From Alcaligenaceae bacterium (GTDB lineage Bacteria > Pseudomonadota > Gammaproteobacteria > Burkholderiales > Burkholderiaceae_B), in assembly GCA_013416395.1 (NCBI GenBank), contig JACCEP010000012.1, forward strand, positions 1 to 64,000: 64,000 nt of DNA, given 5' to 3'. A model generated the notes under the pieces. That model made no database searches, was not told the origin of the DNA, and worked only from the letters and a program-made list of their open reading frames with translations. A program made the position numbers and the translations under genes. Below are positions 14,436 to 22,583 of this stretch, in pieces. How positions within the stretch are numbered: position 1 is the stretch's first letter; each line of letters opens with the position of its first letter.

Positions 14436-17087
14436 TTACACCAACGCTGAATGATGAGGACGATTCGGAGGAATTGGTAAGTCCAATTGAGCATTTCCAA
14501 GCATATCTTGCACCATACCCTTTAGTGTTCCAGGTCCCTCCAAGAGCGCATTCAAAAACGGTTGTAGCTGAGCTCGTTGAGCTGGATCTACGATCTGAGG
14601 GATTAGTACATGCTTGAGGTCATCTTCATGTATTTCTGCGAGCCCATCGGATCCGCGAGCAAGCGCTCTCATTTGTGTTGCGTATGCTTCCGAACAAAAG
14701 AATACCGCAGCGTCTAACAGCTTTTCTCCCATGCCCTTTTTAAGCCTAAGCCGGTGACAACCATTTGTCACAATGGTGTTAGTCGAGGGGTTGCGGCCGA
14801 TGAGACACCATTTAGTCACGCTGCTCCAAATAGACCCTACAAATACATCAAGCGGCGCAACGGTGTGGCGTGCTCTGCTGGGGAGTTGCCATCCTCGGTA
14901 CGCGGTGACGCGGTATTCACCCGCACCCATATTATCAATATCTACGTAGTCGTAAACTTCCTCATCTTGCTTTTTAAATGAAGTTCCAGTGCTGGATTTT
15001 CCCTGAGAAATAATTTCAAATAGTTCCGTTAGCTTAAAGTGAGGCCGGGATTCAATGTCTTGTACCAAGGCCGCATATTTTCTCGAATGCCGCTTGGGAT
15101 CGAACGTCAAGGTTTTATCGTTCAGAACATTTTCGATGCTTAGAGCCCAGCCCAACTTGCTAGTGCTGTGACTTGGTAGGTCCAAATCCTTAACTAACCA
15201 AGGGAAGTGGGAAACGGCTGGGCTCGTGCGCATGTCATCCAGTACAGCAGCGAAGTCAGATTTAACTATTTTCTTGCCATTTGAACCTACCAAGTAGCTG
15301 CCATCTGCTTCGGCACGGTCGTATACAGGGAGAGCCTTACTGTCGCCGACACTCCAGCCGACATTTTCGATCAGCTCAGCATTAAACATGTAATCGCTAT
15401 CGTCACTGGACGAGGAGAGCGGTTTTGCACGTTTCTCCAGAAACAGTACGCTTGCACTGACGTCTGCCCCACTTGTTTTGAAGGTAAACCGTGGGAACCC
15501 GCACACAGATACAAGCCGACATTGCCGTAAAAGCCACTCGCGAAACCCCACATATCGATCGGAGCGATTACCCATATATCCATTAGGAAGGATGATGGCA
15601 ATGCGGCCTCGACTGCGGGCCTGCCTTACGCATACTTCAGCGAAGAGTAGTCCTTTCTCCTGCTGGGGAAGCACGCGAGAGGATTTCGTCCATTGCCCCT
15701 TTTCGTTCTTTTCCCAGGTATGGCCTAGGTCAAACTGTTGAAGGACTTCGCGTCGTTTTTCAACAATCTTCACCCCAAACGGCGGATTACATACTAGTAG
15801 GTGATACTGAAAAGGTTTAAATTTTTTGTCTGTAGTTGCCCGGGCCTGATCGATGGCAACTGCAGATAGAGAATCTTCCTTTTTGACGTTGGTTTTACCG
15901 TCGCCATTCAGTAGCATGTTGAGGACTGAAATCTGGACCGCTTTCGTGTCATCATCGGCTCCATACATCATATCGGCCGCATTTTTTATTTTTTTTGCGC
16001 GGCTCCGATGAAACGTAGCGACGAGAAAATCTGCGCTTCCGCATGCGGGGTCTTTCACCAATTCACCCGATGTGGGGTTCAGTGCCTCAACAATAAAGTC
16101 AGTGACCGTCGGTGGAGTAAAGTATTGAGCAAGATCCCATCGATAGAGGTCTTTTGCAAACTTCATATAGAAAGTTTGAATAACTTCTTTATTTGCTGCT
16201 GTGATTAGGTGCGGCGCCATTATCTGACCGCAGTATGTCAGAACGTCTGGCTCGAGTTGAAACTGATCCTCGATGGCTTTCGGTAGATGAGCACTGTAAA
16301 AGCTAACGGCCGATGTCAGCGCATTATTCAGATCTTTAGCTGCATTTTTGGGCGACATTCCTAGTGAGTCGTAGTCTTGGAACGCGCACGGCCTAGTTGG
16401 ATGCGATTCACTTTCATGTTCATCGTAGATTTTTGCGAGAATGAGCTGGAGCATTACCTCATAGCGTTCCTCAAGGGAGATCGAAGCGCCATGCAAAATG
16501 TCCTCTATCCTGGAGAAAATATCGAGTAACGAATCCGGTGGCAATAGGTCAGCATGCGTAAGAGGTTTGGCCTTGATGTTCTTTCCGGGCCTTGGCAAGA
16601 GAGCAAGTGGACCGCTTTTTATGGAGAACGAGCTCCCATCGTCTTCTTTCCAAAAAACTCGGGGGGTCACACCATCCCAATACAGCGCGATCGTATCTTT
16701 TCTTGGGGCGAATTTGAGGAGCGGCTCGACTTGTGTCTTACGCACGTAGTCAGCCTTGCTGCCATCACGTTTGACTTCAACGAGGACTCTCGCATGTTGA
16801 AGTAATAGGTCAACCGCGTCAGGAGCATGCATATCGATCGAGTCGGCATCCACGTCAAGGATGGCGAAATCACATCTAAAGCTATTCTTCCCGCTGTTGC
16901 CAAACTTTGCTACGACGGCTTCTATCTTGATGTTTTTTGGGTCGTAGCCTAAGGCAAGGCAATGGCGAATCGCATCAATGCGATGGCGCTCTTCTAAGGA
17001 GCTTAAGTCGGCAGACGCTTTTTTGCGGGGTTTGAGCAGGCCTCGGATAGGGCATGTCAGAGTGAGGGGCTCAAGTACGGTGGCCAT
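14436..17087 (-). CDS. Single-chain restriction-modification enzyme (type IIG / HsdM-S-like)
   Basis: The 883-residue protein is read from MATVLEPLTLTCPIRG. An N-terminal nuclease-like domain (about residues 35-175) has CDFAILD and then VLVEVKRD, a D...ExK pattern of PD-(D/E)XK nucleases and HSDR_N domains. A central gamma-class N6-adenine methylase has motif I DPACGSADF (usual form DPACGSGGF) and motif IV NPPFG. The C-terminal 250 residues resemble a type I specificity subunit with one target-recognition domain (KLTELFEIISQGKSS then VGSIWSSVTKW). It would therefore cut, methylate and recognise DNA as one chain. No separate hsdR or hsdS is adjacent, and it sits at the left end of the element. 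Confidence 0.8.
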   Translation of the reverse strand: MATVLEPLTLTCPIRGLLKPRKKASADLSSLEERHRIDAIRHCLALGYDPKNIKIEAVVAKFGNSGKNSFRCDFAILDVDADSIDMHAPDAVDLLLQHARVLVEVKRDGSKADYVRKTQVEPLLKFAPRKDTIALYWDGVTPRVFWKEDDGSSFSIKSGPLALLPRPGKNIKAKPLTHADLLPPDSLLDIFSRIEDILHGASISLEERYEVMLQLILAKIYDEHESESHPTRPCAFQDYDSLGMSPKNAAKDLNNALTSAVSFYSAHLPKAIEDQFQLEPDVLTYCGQIMAPHLITAANKEVIQTFYMKFAKDLYRWDLAQYFTPPTVTDFIVEALNPTSGELVKDPACGSADFLVATFHRSRAKKIKNAADMMYGADDDTKAVQISVLNMLLNGDGKTNVKKEDSLSAVAIDQARATTDKKFKPFQYHLLVCNPPFGVKIVEKRREVLQQFDLGHTWEKNEKGQWTKSSRVLPQQEKGLLFAEVCVRQARSRGRIAIILPNGYMGNRSDRYVGFREWLLRQCRLVSVCGFPRFTFKTSGADVSASVLFLEKRAKPLSSSSDDSDYMFNAELIENVGWSVGDSKALPVYDRAEADGSYLVGSNGKKIVKSDFAAVLDDMRTSPAVSHFPWLVKDLDLPSHSTSKLGWALSIENVLNDKTLTFDPKRHSRKYAALVQDIESRPHFKLTELFEIISQGKSSTGTSFKKQDEEVYDYVDIDNMGAGEYRVTAYRGWQLPSRARHTVAPLDVFVGSIWSSVTKWCLIGRNPSTNTIVTNGCHRLRLKKGMGEKLLDAAVFFCSEAYATQMRALARGSDGLAEIHEDDLKHVLIPQIVDPAQRAQLQPFLNALLEGPGTLKGMVQDMLGNAQLDLPIPPNRPHHSALV

Positions 17088-17355
17088 AATGTGTCTTGGT
17101 GATTGCGTGGCCGTCCAAGACGGCAATGGATGAGAAGGAAATTTGGAGAAACAGACCGTGCGGCTGATTCTACTCAACCCCACGAAGTTTACACGACAGG
17201 CCTGGAGTCAATGTGCAAGGTCAAGCCGCTATGACGTCTTTTGGCAGAAGCCTCCCCTGTCGTGGTCCACACCTTTCCATTAATTTGGCCATGACCAAAT
17301 ACGGTAGACTCATCGAAAACATGATTTTCGGCGACATGCGACCCCATTACTTAGA

Positions 17356-18690
17356 TTAAGCCGCATCGCTTCGTCGTAATGATGTTGGACCGTGGTTTTT
17401 CCCAATGCCGATAGAGCGCCGAATTATTGCGTCATCTTCTGGCGGGAATGCCTCTTCCGCTAGAGTTACTGCGCGTCTGAACTGTCGAAAGCGGAAAAAC
17501 TCACTCATTGCCTTGCAATGTCGGTTAACGGTCTGCCGTGATACGCGTAGTTCTCTTGCGATTTCGGCCTGTGTCATGTCCACCGTCGTATGCATTTCGT
17601 AAATATGCGCCCGTAAAGTAGGAGTTACTTCACCGGTAGATAGCACTTTGAACAACCCGCTAACGTGCAGCACATCGTATACCGCCCGCCGAAGTGTTTG
17701 CTCGTTGGTATCAAAATCTACGCCGGGCAAAATCCACGGTTGATTGTCTGTTATATGGCTTGAAGTACCCGATCCGAACATGCCAGTTGGAAATGCTTTT
17801 CGATAGAGTCGATCTTTATCGTACTGAAAGTACTCATCGCGCATTCCGCTGATTTGAATGTCCCGCGATTTTATGTGGCTCGGATTGTGATACCAGCAAA
17901 AGCGATTGTTGAGTGAGCTGATTTTTCTATGGCGCTGCTCTTGAGACCAGCCGCTCATGCTTGGGAGTTCGACCGCACAAGCGATTGCACGCATGGTTCT
18001 GCGATAGCAAAGCTCGCAGAAGGAATCAGTTCTATGTTGCATTGAGTCCCACGTTTGAAATTGGCAGTCAACAGTACGATATCTGGTTGGCGCGGTAAAA
18101 ATAATAAGTGCACTGAGTAGCGTCACACAGAAGTTTAAGGCCTCCAATAAGTTCTTGCTATGGAGTGTTTGCTGAGGCTCTGTGGCGCGTAGCGCTATGG
18201 TTAACGCGGTTAAATGTTTCCTCCATTCGACCAGGTTTTTGTGAGTTAGAGCGGCAGGCGACGGCGAGTAGTCGGTACTTTCTACGGAAGCGCAAGCAGG
18301 CGCCTTGCAGACGTTTGGTATAGGCTTTTGAGAATCAGACAGTCGAAAACGGCTCAGGGTTATATAGATCCAGTCTGTGGTTCGATAGGTCTCAGTAGTC
18401 GGATCCACGTGCTTGTTTTCAGCGTTGAACCATTGCATCCATGTACTGCTTTGCGTAGTGGTGCTTAGGTAGGCGCTCAGGCACTTTTCAATCGGTTCAT
18501 CGAGATACTTGGCTATCAATTTCCAGACTGAATGGCGCTTGGATGTTATCGAGTGTGAAGGCGTTAATTCGTGCAGGAACTTTCGAATGCTGATCCAAAG
18601 CCGTTCGTCATATAACTCGCCCTCAAGCGCCACGGGTAGGATAAATCGCAAGCCTGCGAGGCGTTCTTCTCTTAAGTTCCTTTGCGCCAT
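17356..18690 (-). CDS. Hypothetical protein with C-terminal helix-turn-helix and Cys-rich motif
   Basis: This is a 444-residue protein of unknown family. A CELCYR motif near residue 232, followed about 50 residues later by FCWYHNPSH, could bind zinc. Near the C-terminus MTQAEIARELRVSRQTVNRH is a clear resolvase/Sigma-70-like helix-turn-helix. Its promoter region abuts that of the divergent replication genes, so it may regulate plasmid functions. A role in copy control or defence cannot be told from sequence. It looks intact, with lower GC than the core genes. Confidence 0.6.
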   Translation of the reverse strand: MAQRNLREERLAGLRFILPVALEGELYDERLWISIRKFLHELTPSHSITSKRHSVWKLIAKYLDEPIEKCLSAYLSTTTQSSTWMQWFNAENKHVDPTTETYRTTDWIYITLSRFRLSDSQKPIPNVCKAPACASVESTDYSPSPAALTHKNLVEWRKHLTALTIALRATEPQQTLHSKNLLEALNFCVTLLSALIIFTAPTRYRTVDCQFQTWDSMQHRTDSFCELCYRRTMRAIACAVELPSMSGWSQEQRHRKISSLNNRFCWYHNPSHIKSRDIQISGMRDEYFQYDKDRLYRKAFPTGMFGSGTSSHITDNQPWILPGVDFDTNEQTLRRAVYDVLHVSGLFKVLSTGEVTPTLRAHIYEMHTTVDMTQAEIARELRVSRQTVNRHCKAMSEFFRFRQFRRAVTLAEEAFPPEDDAIIRRSIGIGKNHGPTSLRRSDAA

Positions 18691-18784
18691 GTTGTCACCA
18701 AAAATGCCCGAAAATACGTCACAACGAAGTTGATCGATTACCGTAATCTTTATCTCGTATTAGTAAAACAAGTACGGGATAAAT

Positions 18785-19012
18785 ATGCAATCGCTAACTA
18801 CAGAAAAAATGATACTTGACCGCTTCGGCGGCTCGCCTTTGTTGTCAACGCAGCAACTTGCAGAGATACTCCATCGCAGCCCTGAGGGCTTGCGTATCAC
18901 AATAAGTGGCAGCGGCGACCTTGCCGAACGGCTCCGGGCGTGCAAGCTGAAAATAGGGCGTCGCGTCTATTTTCGCGTTGCGCTCATAGCCCAGCTGATA
19001 GACCAAGCCTAA
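18785..19012 (+). CDS. Small helix-turn-helix DNA-binding protein upstream of replication gene
   Basis: The 75-residue protein reads MQSLTTEKMILDRFGGSPLL, then STQQLAEILHRSPEGLRI and LKIGRRVYFRVALIAQLID. This is the pattern of excisionase/MerR-like helix-turn-helix proteins encoded just before TrfA-type initiators in betaproteobacterial plasmids. It ends eight bases before the GTG start of the initiator, so the two form an operon. It may act as repressor of rep expression or help melt the origin; both are inferences. Confidence 0.7.
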   Translation: MQSLTTEKMILDRFGGSPLLSTQQLAEILHRSPEGLRITISGSGDLAERLRACKLKIGRRVYFRVALIAQLIDQA

Positions 19013-19020
19013 GGCTTGTA

Positions 19021-19929
19021 GTGAGCGAACTTTTCCCTGCCGAATCATCGGCGCAGAAAGGTATTGCAAGCGATGCTTGGAATCGGGTCAACGCGCTAGC
19101 GGAAGCTCAGCGACTGCTTCAAGCCGACGGGGATAAGGTAGATAGCAAGCCAACCCGGTTATTTCTGCGTGGCCTTAACGAATTCATGCGAGCAATGCCC
19201 AACCATATCGCCCGGTCGAGCTTGTTCGCGCCTGTCGCCAGGGGCAGAAAAGCGATCCATAAAAACTCCTTGTTAGTCAGCCGAGGGGGTGCCACCATCA
19301 AGTTTTGGGGTGAGCAGCTGGATGAGGCTCAGGCAGACGTTTGGATGCAGGCAATACACGAGGCGACTAAGCAGCCATTGGGCGAGCCTATTGCAATCAA
19401 CCGTGCTGGGTTCCTTCGCGCCATCGGTCGAAAAACCGGAAACTATGAATACAAGTGGTTGCACAGCACGATGCAGATTTTGAGTTTTGCCATGCTCGTA
19501 ATCGACGTGTACACGACCGAAGGAGAAATGAAGCTGTCGATAGGAAAGAGCCACGCGTTGCATATGATTGATGGTTTTGAATACGACGAAAGGGCTAAAA
19601 CGTATACGATACGGATCGACCCGCGCTGGCGTGCCATGTATAGCAACGACGAGTTTTCCCTCATTGATTGGGAAAAGCGCTTACGTTTCGGACGACACCA
19701 GGATATGGCCAAGGCTTTGCAGCGCCTTGTTGCCACATCAAATAACAAGCAGCAAAAATACCAAATCAGGTGGCTAAAGGGCAAGCTTGGCTACAACAGT
19801 CCAGACCACAAATTTCGCAGCTCCTTAACGGCTGCGATGCGCGAGTTGGAACGGCTAGAGATCATCGCTGACGGACAGATAGGGCATAACAAAAATGGCG
19901 ATCAGCAAGCCCTGTGGATAAAGTTGTAA
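19021..19929 (+). CDS. TrfA-family plasmid replication initiation protein
   Basis: This is a 302-residue initiator. The GTG opening VSELFPAES is preferred because it follows a TAAGG element and the upstream ATG lies inside the small DNA-binding gene. Family features include NHIARSSLFAPVARGRK near the N-terminus, a central winged-helix segment (QILSFAMLVIDVY) and the C-terminal FGRHQDMAKALQRLVATSNN. Initiators of this class bind iterons and recruit host DnaA and helicase. Five iterons begin ten bases after its stop codon, confirming the assignment and making this an integrated plasmid replicon. Confidence 0.88.
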   Translation: MSELFPAESSAQKGIASDAWNRVNALAEAQRLLQADGDKVDSKPTRLFLRGLNEFMRAMPNHIARSSLFAPVARGRKAIHKNSLLVSRGGATIKFWGEQLDEAQADVWMQAIHEATKQPLGEPIAINRAGFLRAIGRKTGNYEYKWLHSTMQILSFAMLVIDVYTTEGEMKLSIGKSHALHMIDGFEYDERAKTYTIRIDPRWRAMYSNDEFSLIDWEKRLRFGRHQDMAKALQRLVATSNNKQQKYQIRWLKGKLGYNSPDHKFRSSLTAAMRELERLEIIADGQIGHNKNGDQQALWIKL

Positions 19930-19935
19930 ATCCGT

Positions 19936-20045
19936 CGGGGTTACGTTCCTTAGCCATCTGGGTTACGTTCCTCTGCATCAAGGTTACGTTCCTCTGCATC
20001 GAGGTTACGTTCCCTTTTATCGGGGTTACGTTCCTTTCGGATTTT
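19936..20045 (+). repeat. Five iterons of a plasmid origin
   Basis: GGTTACGTTCC recurs five times starting at 19939, 19961, 19982, 20003 and 20024, a spacing of 21-22 bp or two helical turns. Flanking bases are also partly conserved (CTCTGCATC in the middle copies). Repeats of this size and phase directly after a TrfA-type gene are initiator-binding iterons. Confidence 0.93.
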
Positions 20046-20146
20046 TAAGACCCGCATAAACAGGGGCTTTCCGGAGGAAATAAATTCCTTTACCTTTCTT
20101 TTACCTTTCTTTTTACCTTATATTTACCAGAAGCGGTTGTGGATAA
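20046..20146. promoter_or_regulatory. AT-rich origin segment with DnaA box
   Basis: After the iterons comes a pyrimidine-rich tract with tandem TTACCTTTCTT units, suited to unwinding. A perfect DnaA box (TTATCCACA on the minus strand) follows at 20138-20146. Together with the iterons this completes a recognisable oriV. Confidence 0.8.
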
Positions 20147-20560
20147 TAGGTCGAGTTTGACGTCCCCACTGACATCGTGGCGGTCTACTGCAGGGGCGAG
20201 AAGGGCCACATAGCTCAAATAAAGGACATAACCGGCAACGGTCACACATCGCGCCGCGTGCGCTGATGCAGCTCATCAGCTCCAAATCGAGGTGCCAACT
20301 CCATACGAACACTAACGCACGGCGCCCTTTGCGCCCACAGGCACCTTTAGCGGCCACGGCTTCGCGTCGGCATTCAGGATGGTCGGGTGCATGCCCTGGC
20401 CAGGTGAGGCAAGCAACCGCGGCGGTAGTACCCGCCTATGCCTCTTGCATTTCGCCCGACAGAGCCTCGGCATGGGTAGGGGATCATATACAGCGAGCTC
20501 ACTTGCTTTTCGGTGGTGCTGTGATACAAAAAGTGCATGCATCTAACAGGAGTTTGAAAA
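20147..20560. other. Non-coding stretch between origin and antitoxin gene
   Basis: I see no supportable gene in this stretch of about 400 bases. A plausible promoter for the antitoxin (TTGCTT, 16-base gap, TACAAA) lies near 20507-20534. Confidence 0.4.
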
Positions 20561-20788
20561 GTGGCAACATCTATTCGACTCGCGCCGGAAACTGAAAAGA
20601 GGTTGGATTCTCTTGCCGCTAAAACCGGGCGCTCCAAGGCTTACTACTTGCGCCAGCTCATTGAGCAAGGCATCGAAAAAATGGAGGATTACTATCTGGC
20701 CGCCGATACGCTAGAGCGAATCCGCAAGCGGCAAGAACAAATACATTCGGCTGATGCCGTAAGGAAAAGTCTAGAGCGTGACTGTTGA
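20561..20788 (+). CDS. Ribbon-helix-helix antitoxin, apparently without toxin
   Basis: This is a 75-residue protein with a GTG start behind AACAGGAG. The N-terminus MATSIRLAPETEKRLDSLAA and the segment KAYYLRQLIEQGIEKMEDYY are the standard RelB/DUF6290-type antitoxin pattern. The toxin would be expected to start at a GTG overlapping the last codons. That frame reads only VTVEIR before a stop, and no RelE homology follows. The toxin has evidently been lost or replaced, leaving an orphan antitoxin. Confidence 0.75.
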   Translation: MATSIRLAPETEKRLDSLAAKTGRSKAYYLRQLIEQGIEKMEDYYLAADTLERIRKRQEQIHSADAVRKSLERDC

Positions 20789-20826
20789 GATACGGTAAAA
20801 CACCAAACTGCATGTCAACAGTCACG
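20777..20826. repeat. 12-bp perfect inverted repeat at end of antitoxin gene
   Basis: CGTGACTGTTGA at 20777 and TCAACAGTCACG at 20815 are exact complements separated by 26 bases. The left arm contains the antitoxin stop and the presumed toxin start. It could be a recombination scar where the toxin was removed, or a hairpin. Confidence 0.6.
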
Positions 20827-21221
20827 GCTTACCCCATCTCCATTTTTAGCATTTTGTCCTCGACTGCAGGAGTTCACCCTAAGGCAAGGCCTCGATTAGA
20901 CGCTAAAACAGCCGCGAGGCGGCGCAAAAATGGATTTAGACTGGACTGGTCATGCCTATCAAGAAAACACAGCCTCGGGGCTGTACTGCGGCCTTAAGGG
21001 GGGCTCTGGTTGCTCAATTCTTTGTCCCCGGCAAGGTCGGGGGCTTTTTCCGCTATGTACGACCGCACGGAAATATCTCAACCGTCACGCTGGTATCGCG
21101 ATTAGTGCTTACAAGAAAATCGTAGGCAGTTCCTAATGTACGGGCTATCCACAAGAAGACTACCAAGCAAGTTTTAGTAAATGCGGTGGCAGTGAGACTG
21201 TAACGATATCCTCACGCTGCA
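20827..21221. other. Non-coding stretch with one terminator-like hairpin
   Basis: No gene is supported. At 21024-21049 GTCCCCG-GCAAGGT-CGGGGGC is followed by five T on the plus strand, a good intrinsic terminator. It may close the rep/antitoxin transcription unit. Confidence 0.45.
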
Positions 21222-21803
21222 CTATTCCCAGCCCTTAATTACGCTGGCTGCAGCTTCTCCAAAGCCAATCGCTTCTGCCTCGGTCTCGTCTCCGCGTAGG
21301 CTGCGACACTGCTGAGTGACTTTGTTGGGCACCAGTGGGATGATTTTGGACAGCGCAGTGCCGGCGGTCTGGCGTGCCTTCTCAAGATCGTATACGCGTT
21401 GCAGCTCCACCCAAAAACGCACCGTATTTACACCCGCTGCTTCCAGCCTTATGGCTAGGTCGTAGCTGATAGCGCAGCGCCCATTGATGACACGGGAAAT
21501 TGAAGCTCGCGACATACCTAAGCGGTTGGCTACTTCGCCCACGGTTAGATTCAACGGCCTTAATACTTCTTCGCGCAAAATCGTGCCGGGGTGAGGGTGG
21601 TTGATGGTTTCGCCAGTTGCCACTACCCCTTGTGGGACGACCCCATTTGCATTCAACAATTCGGGGATTGTGCGATTGAGCTTTGTAGAGAGAATTTCTA
21701 GCGTTTCCGCTTCGGTCACAAGGCCGGGTACATCGTCAGAAGTGGCTACCCAAACTTCTGCTTCCTGATCCCATTCAGCACGTACAAAAAAGGTTTTTTG
21801 CAT
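21222..21803 (-). CDS. DUF1902 (HicB-like) domain fused to HigA-type XRE antitoxin
   Basis: This is a 193-residue fusion. Residues 1-65 (FFVRAEWDQEAEVWVATSDD then VPGLVTEAETLE) form a DUF1902/HicB-like domain. Residues 68-145 (HPGTILREEVLRPLNLTVGE, NRLGMSRASISRVINGR, VRFWVELQRVYDLEKAR) form a complete HigA/VapI-type helix-turn-helix antitoxin. A 45-residue tail with no known domain follows. Each half is usually a separate antitoxin. No HicA or HigB toxin is adjacent; the next genes are transfer genes. It could have been recruited as a regulator of the mobilisation region. Confidence 0.75.
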   Translation of the reverse strand: MQKTFFVRAEWDQEAEVWVATSDDVPGLVTEAETLEILSTKLNRTIPELLNANGVVPQGVVATGETINHPHPGTILREEVLRPLNLTVGEVANRLGMSRASISRVINGRCAISYDLAIRLEAAGVNTVRFWVELQRVYDLEKARQTAGTALSKIIPLVPNKVTQQCRSLRGDETEAEAIGFGEAAASVIKGWE

Positions 21804-21810
21804 AAAGCAC

Positions 21811-22422
21811 CTACGTTTGACGTTGATTGTCCGTAATCATTTGTTTGTCGTCACCGGCTTGTCGAATAATTTCAGTTTTGTCACCTGGCTGGCCGCGCAC
21901 ATAGTTGCCGGCTTCATCGTAGCCAACGCTGCCGCCTTTCTGGCGCAGGTCTGCCATGTGTTTGACCGCTGCCGCTGTTGGTGTCCTGAAGTTCAGCATG
22001 TCATCTCCGACCTTCTTCCATTCCTCGCGTTTTGGGTGATCTGCTGATACAGCAGCCAGTCCAAGCAGGGCGCCCAGCAGTTCCCTCCGGTCGATAGTCG
22101 GCTTGCCTGTTTCAGTGTCCACCAATCCGGCTAAGCCCAGCAAGCCCGCAGACTCGCATAACTCGTGCGTCCTGGCCTTCCTGGCTGCTATAGCCGCTGC
22201 CTGTTTTTCCGCGTGGATCATGGCCGATGCCACAGCCCGCGCCTTAGCTGCCCTCTCTGTCGCCTTCTCTGCCCTGATGATGGCGTTAAGTTTCTTTTTG
22301 TCGCTGGCATCCGGTGCCGATTTTTCGGCCAACAGAACCAGCAATTGCTGCTGTTCGCTGGGTGCCTTCAAGCCCTTTATGTAGTCGATTCGGTCATTCA
22401 TCCATTCAGCTTCTTTGTTCAT
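21811..22422 (-). CDS. traD: Conjugal transfer protein TraD (MOBQ-associated)
   Basis: This is a 203-residue, largely helical and charged protein. The middle segment RKARTHELCESAGLLGLAGL followed by RRELLGALLGL is typical of the small TraD family encoded divergently from MobA/MobL relaxases. It is not the large coupling ATPase also called TraD. The family is thought to assist relaxosome assembly. It starts just across the oriT from the relaxase gene, and its ATG precedes the fusion antitoxin gene by only seven bases. Confidence 0.72.
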   Translation of the reverse strand: MNKEAEWMNDRIDYIKGLKAPSEQQQLLVLLAEKSAPDASDKKKLNAIIRAEKATERAAKARAVASAMIHAEKQAAAIAARKARTHELCESAGLLGLAGLVDTETGKPTIDRRELLGALLGLAAVSADHPKREEWKKVGDDMLNFRTPTAAAVKHMADLRQKGGSVGYDEAGNYVRGQPGDKTEIIRQAGDDKQMITDNQRQT

Positions 22423-22527
22423 GGCCTAATGTCCTTTTTTGGTGCTGTTGATGCGTCTATTCTACCTTGGTCGTTGCCAGGCAGGGCGCTATACTGTCCT
22501 TTCAATTTAATGAAAGGCGCACTTATA

Positions 22528-22556
22528 CGTTTCTCTTCGAGAAACGGTGCGACCCT
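22528..22556 (+). other. Origin of transfer (oriT), IncQ-like
   Basis: CGTTTCTC-TTC-GAGAAACG is a perfect 8-bp hairpin followed immediately by GTGCGACCCT. The layout (inverted repeat then a nick region of this type) is that of IncQ/RSF1010-class oriT sites. It lies between divergent traD and relaxase genes, where such oriTs are found. The exact nick base was not determined. Confidence 0.82.
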
Positions 22557-22583
22557 CCGGGTAAAATCAAAAGCGGAGACATC

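Noticed and set aside
18940-19020. Longer ATG start for the replication protein
   Set aside because: The extension is the antiframe of the small DNA-binding gene; the GTG after its stop has better spacing and family fit.
19936-20045. CRISPR array
   Set aside because: The five repeats are 11-13 bases with 21-22-bp period and nearly constant spacers, adjacent to a TrfA-type gene; they are iterons. No other CRISPR-like array was seen.
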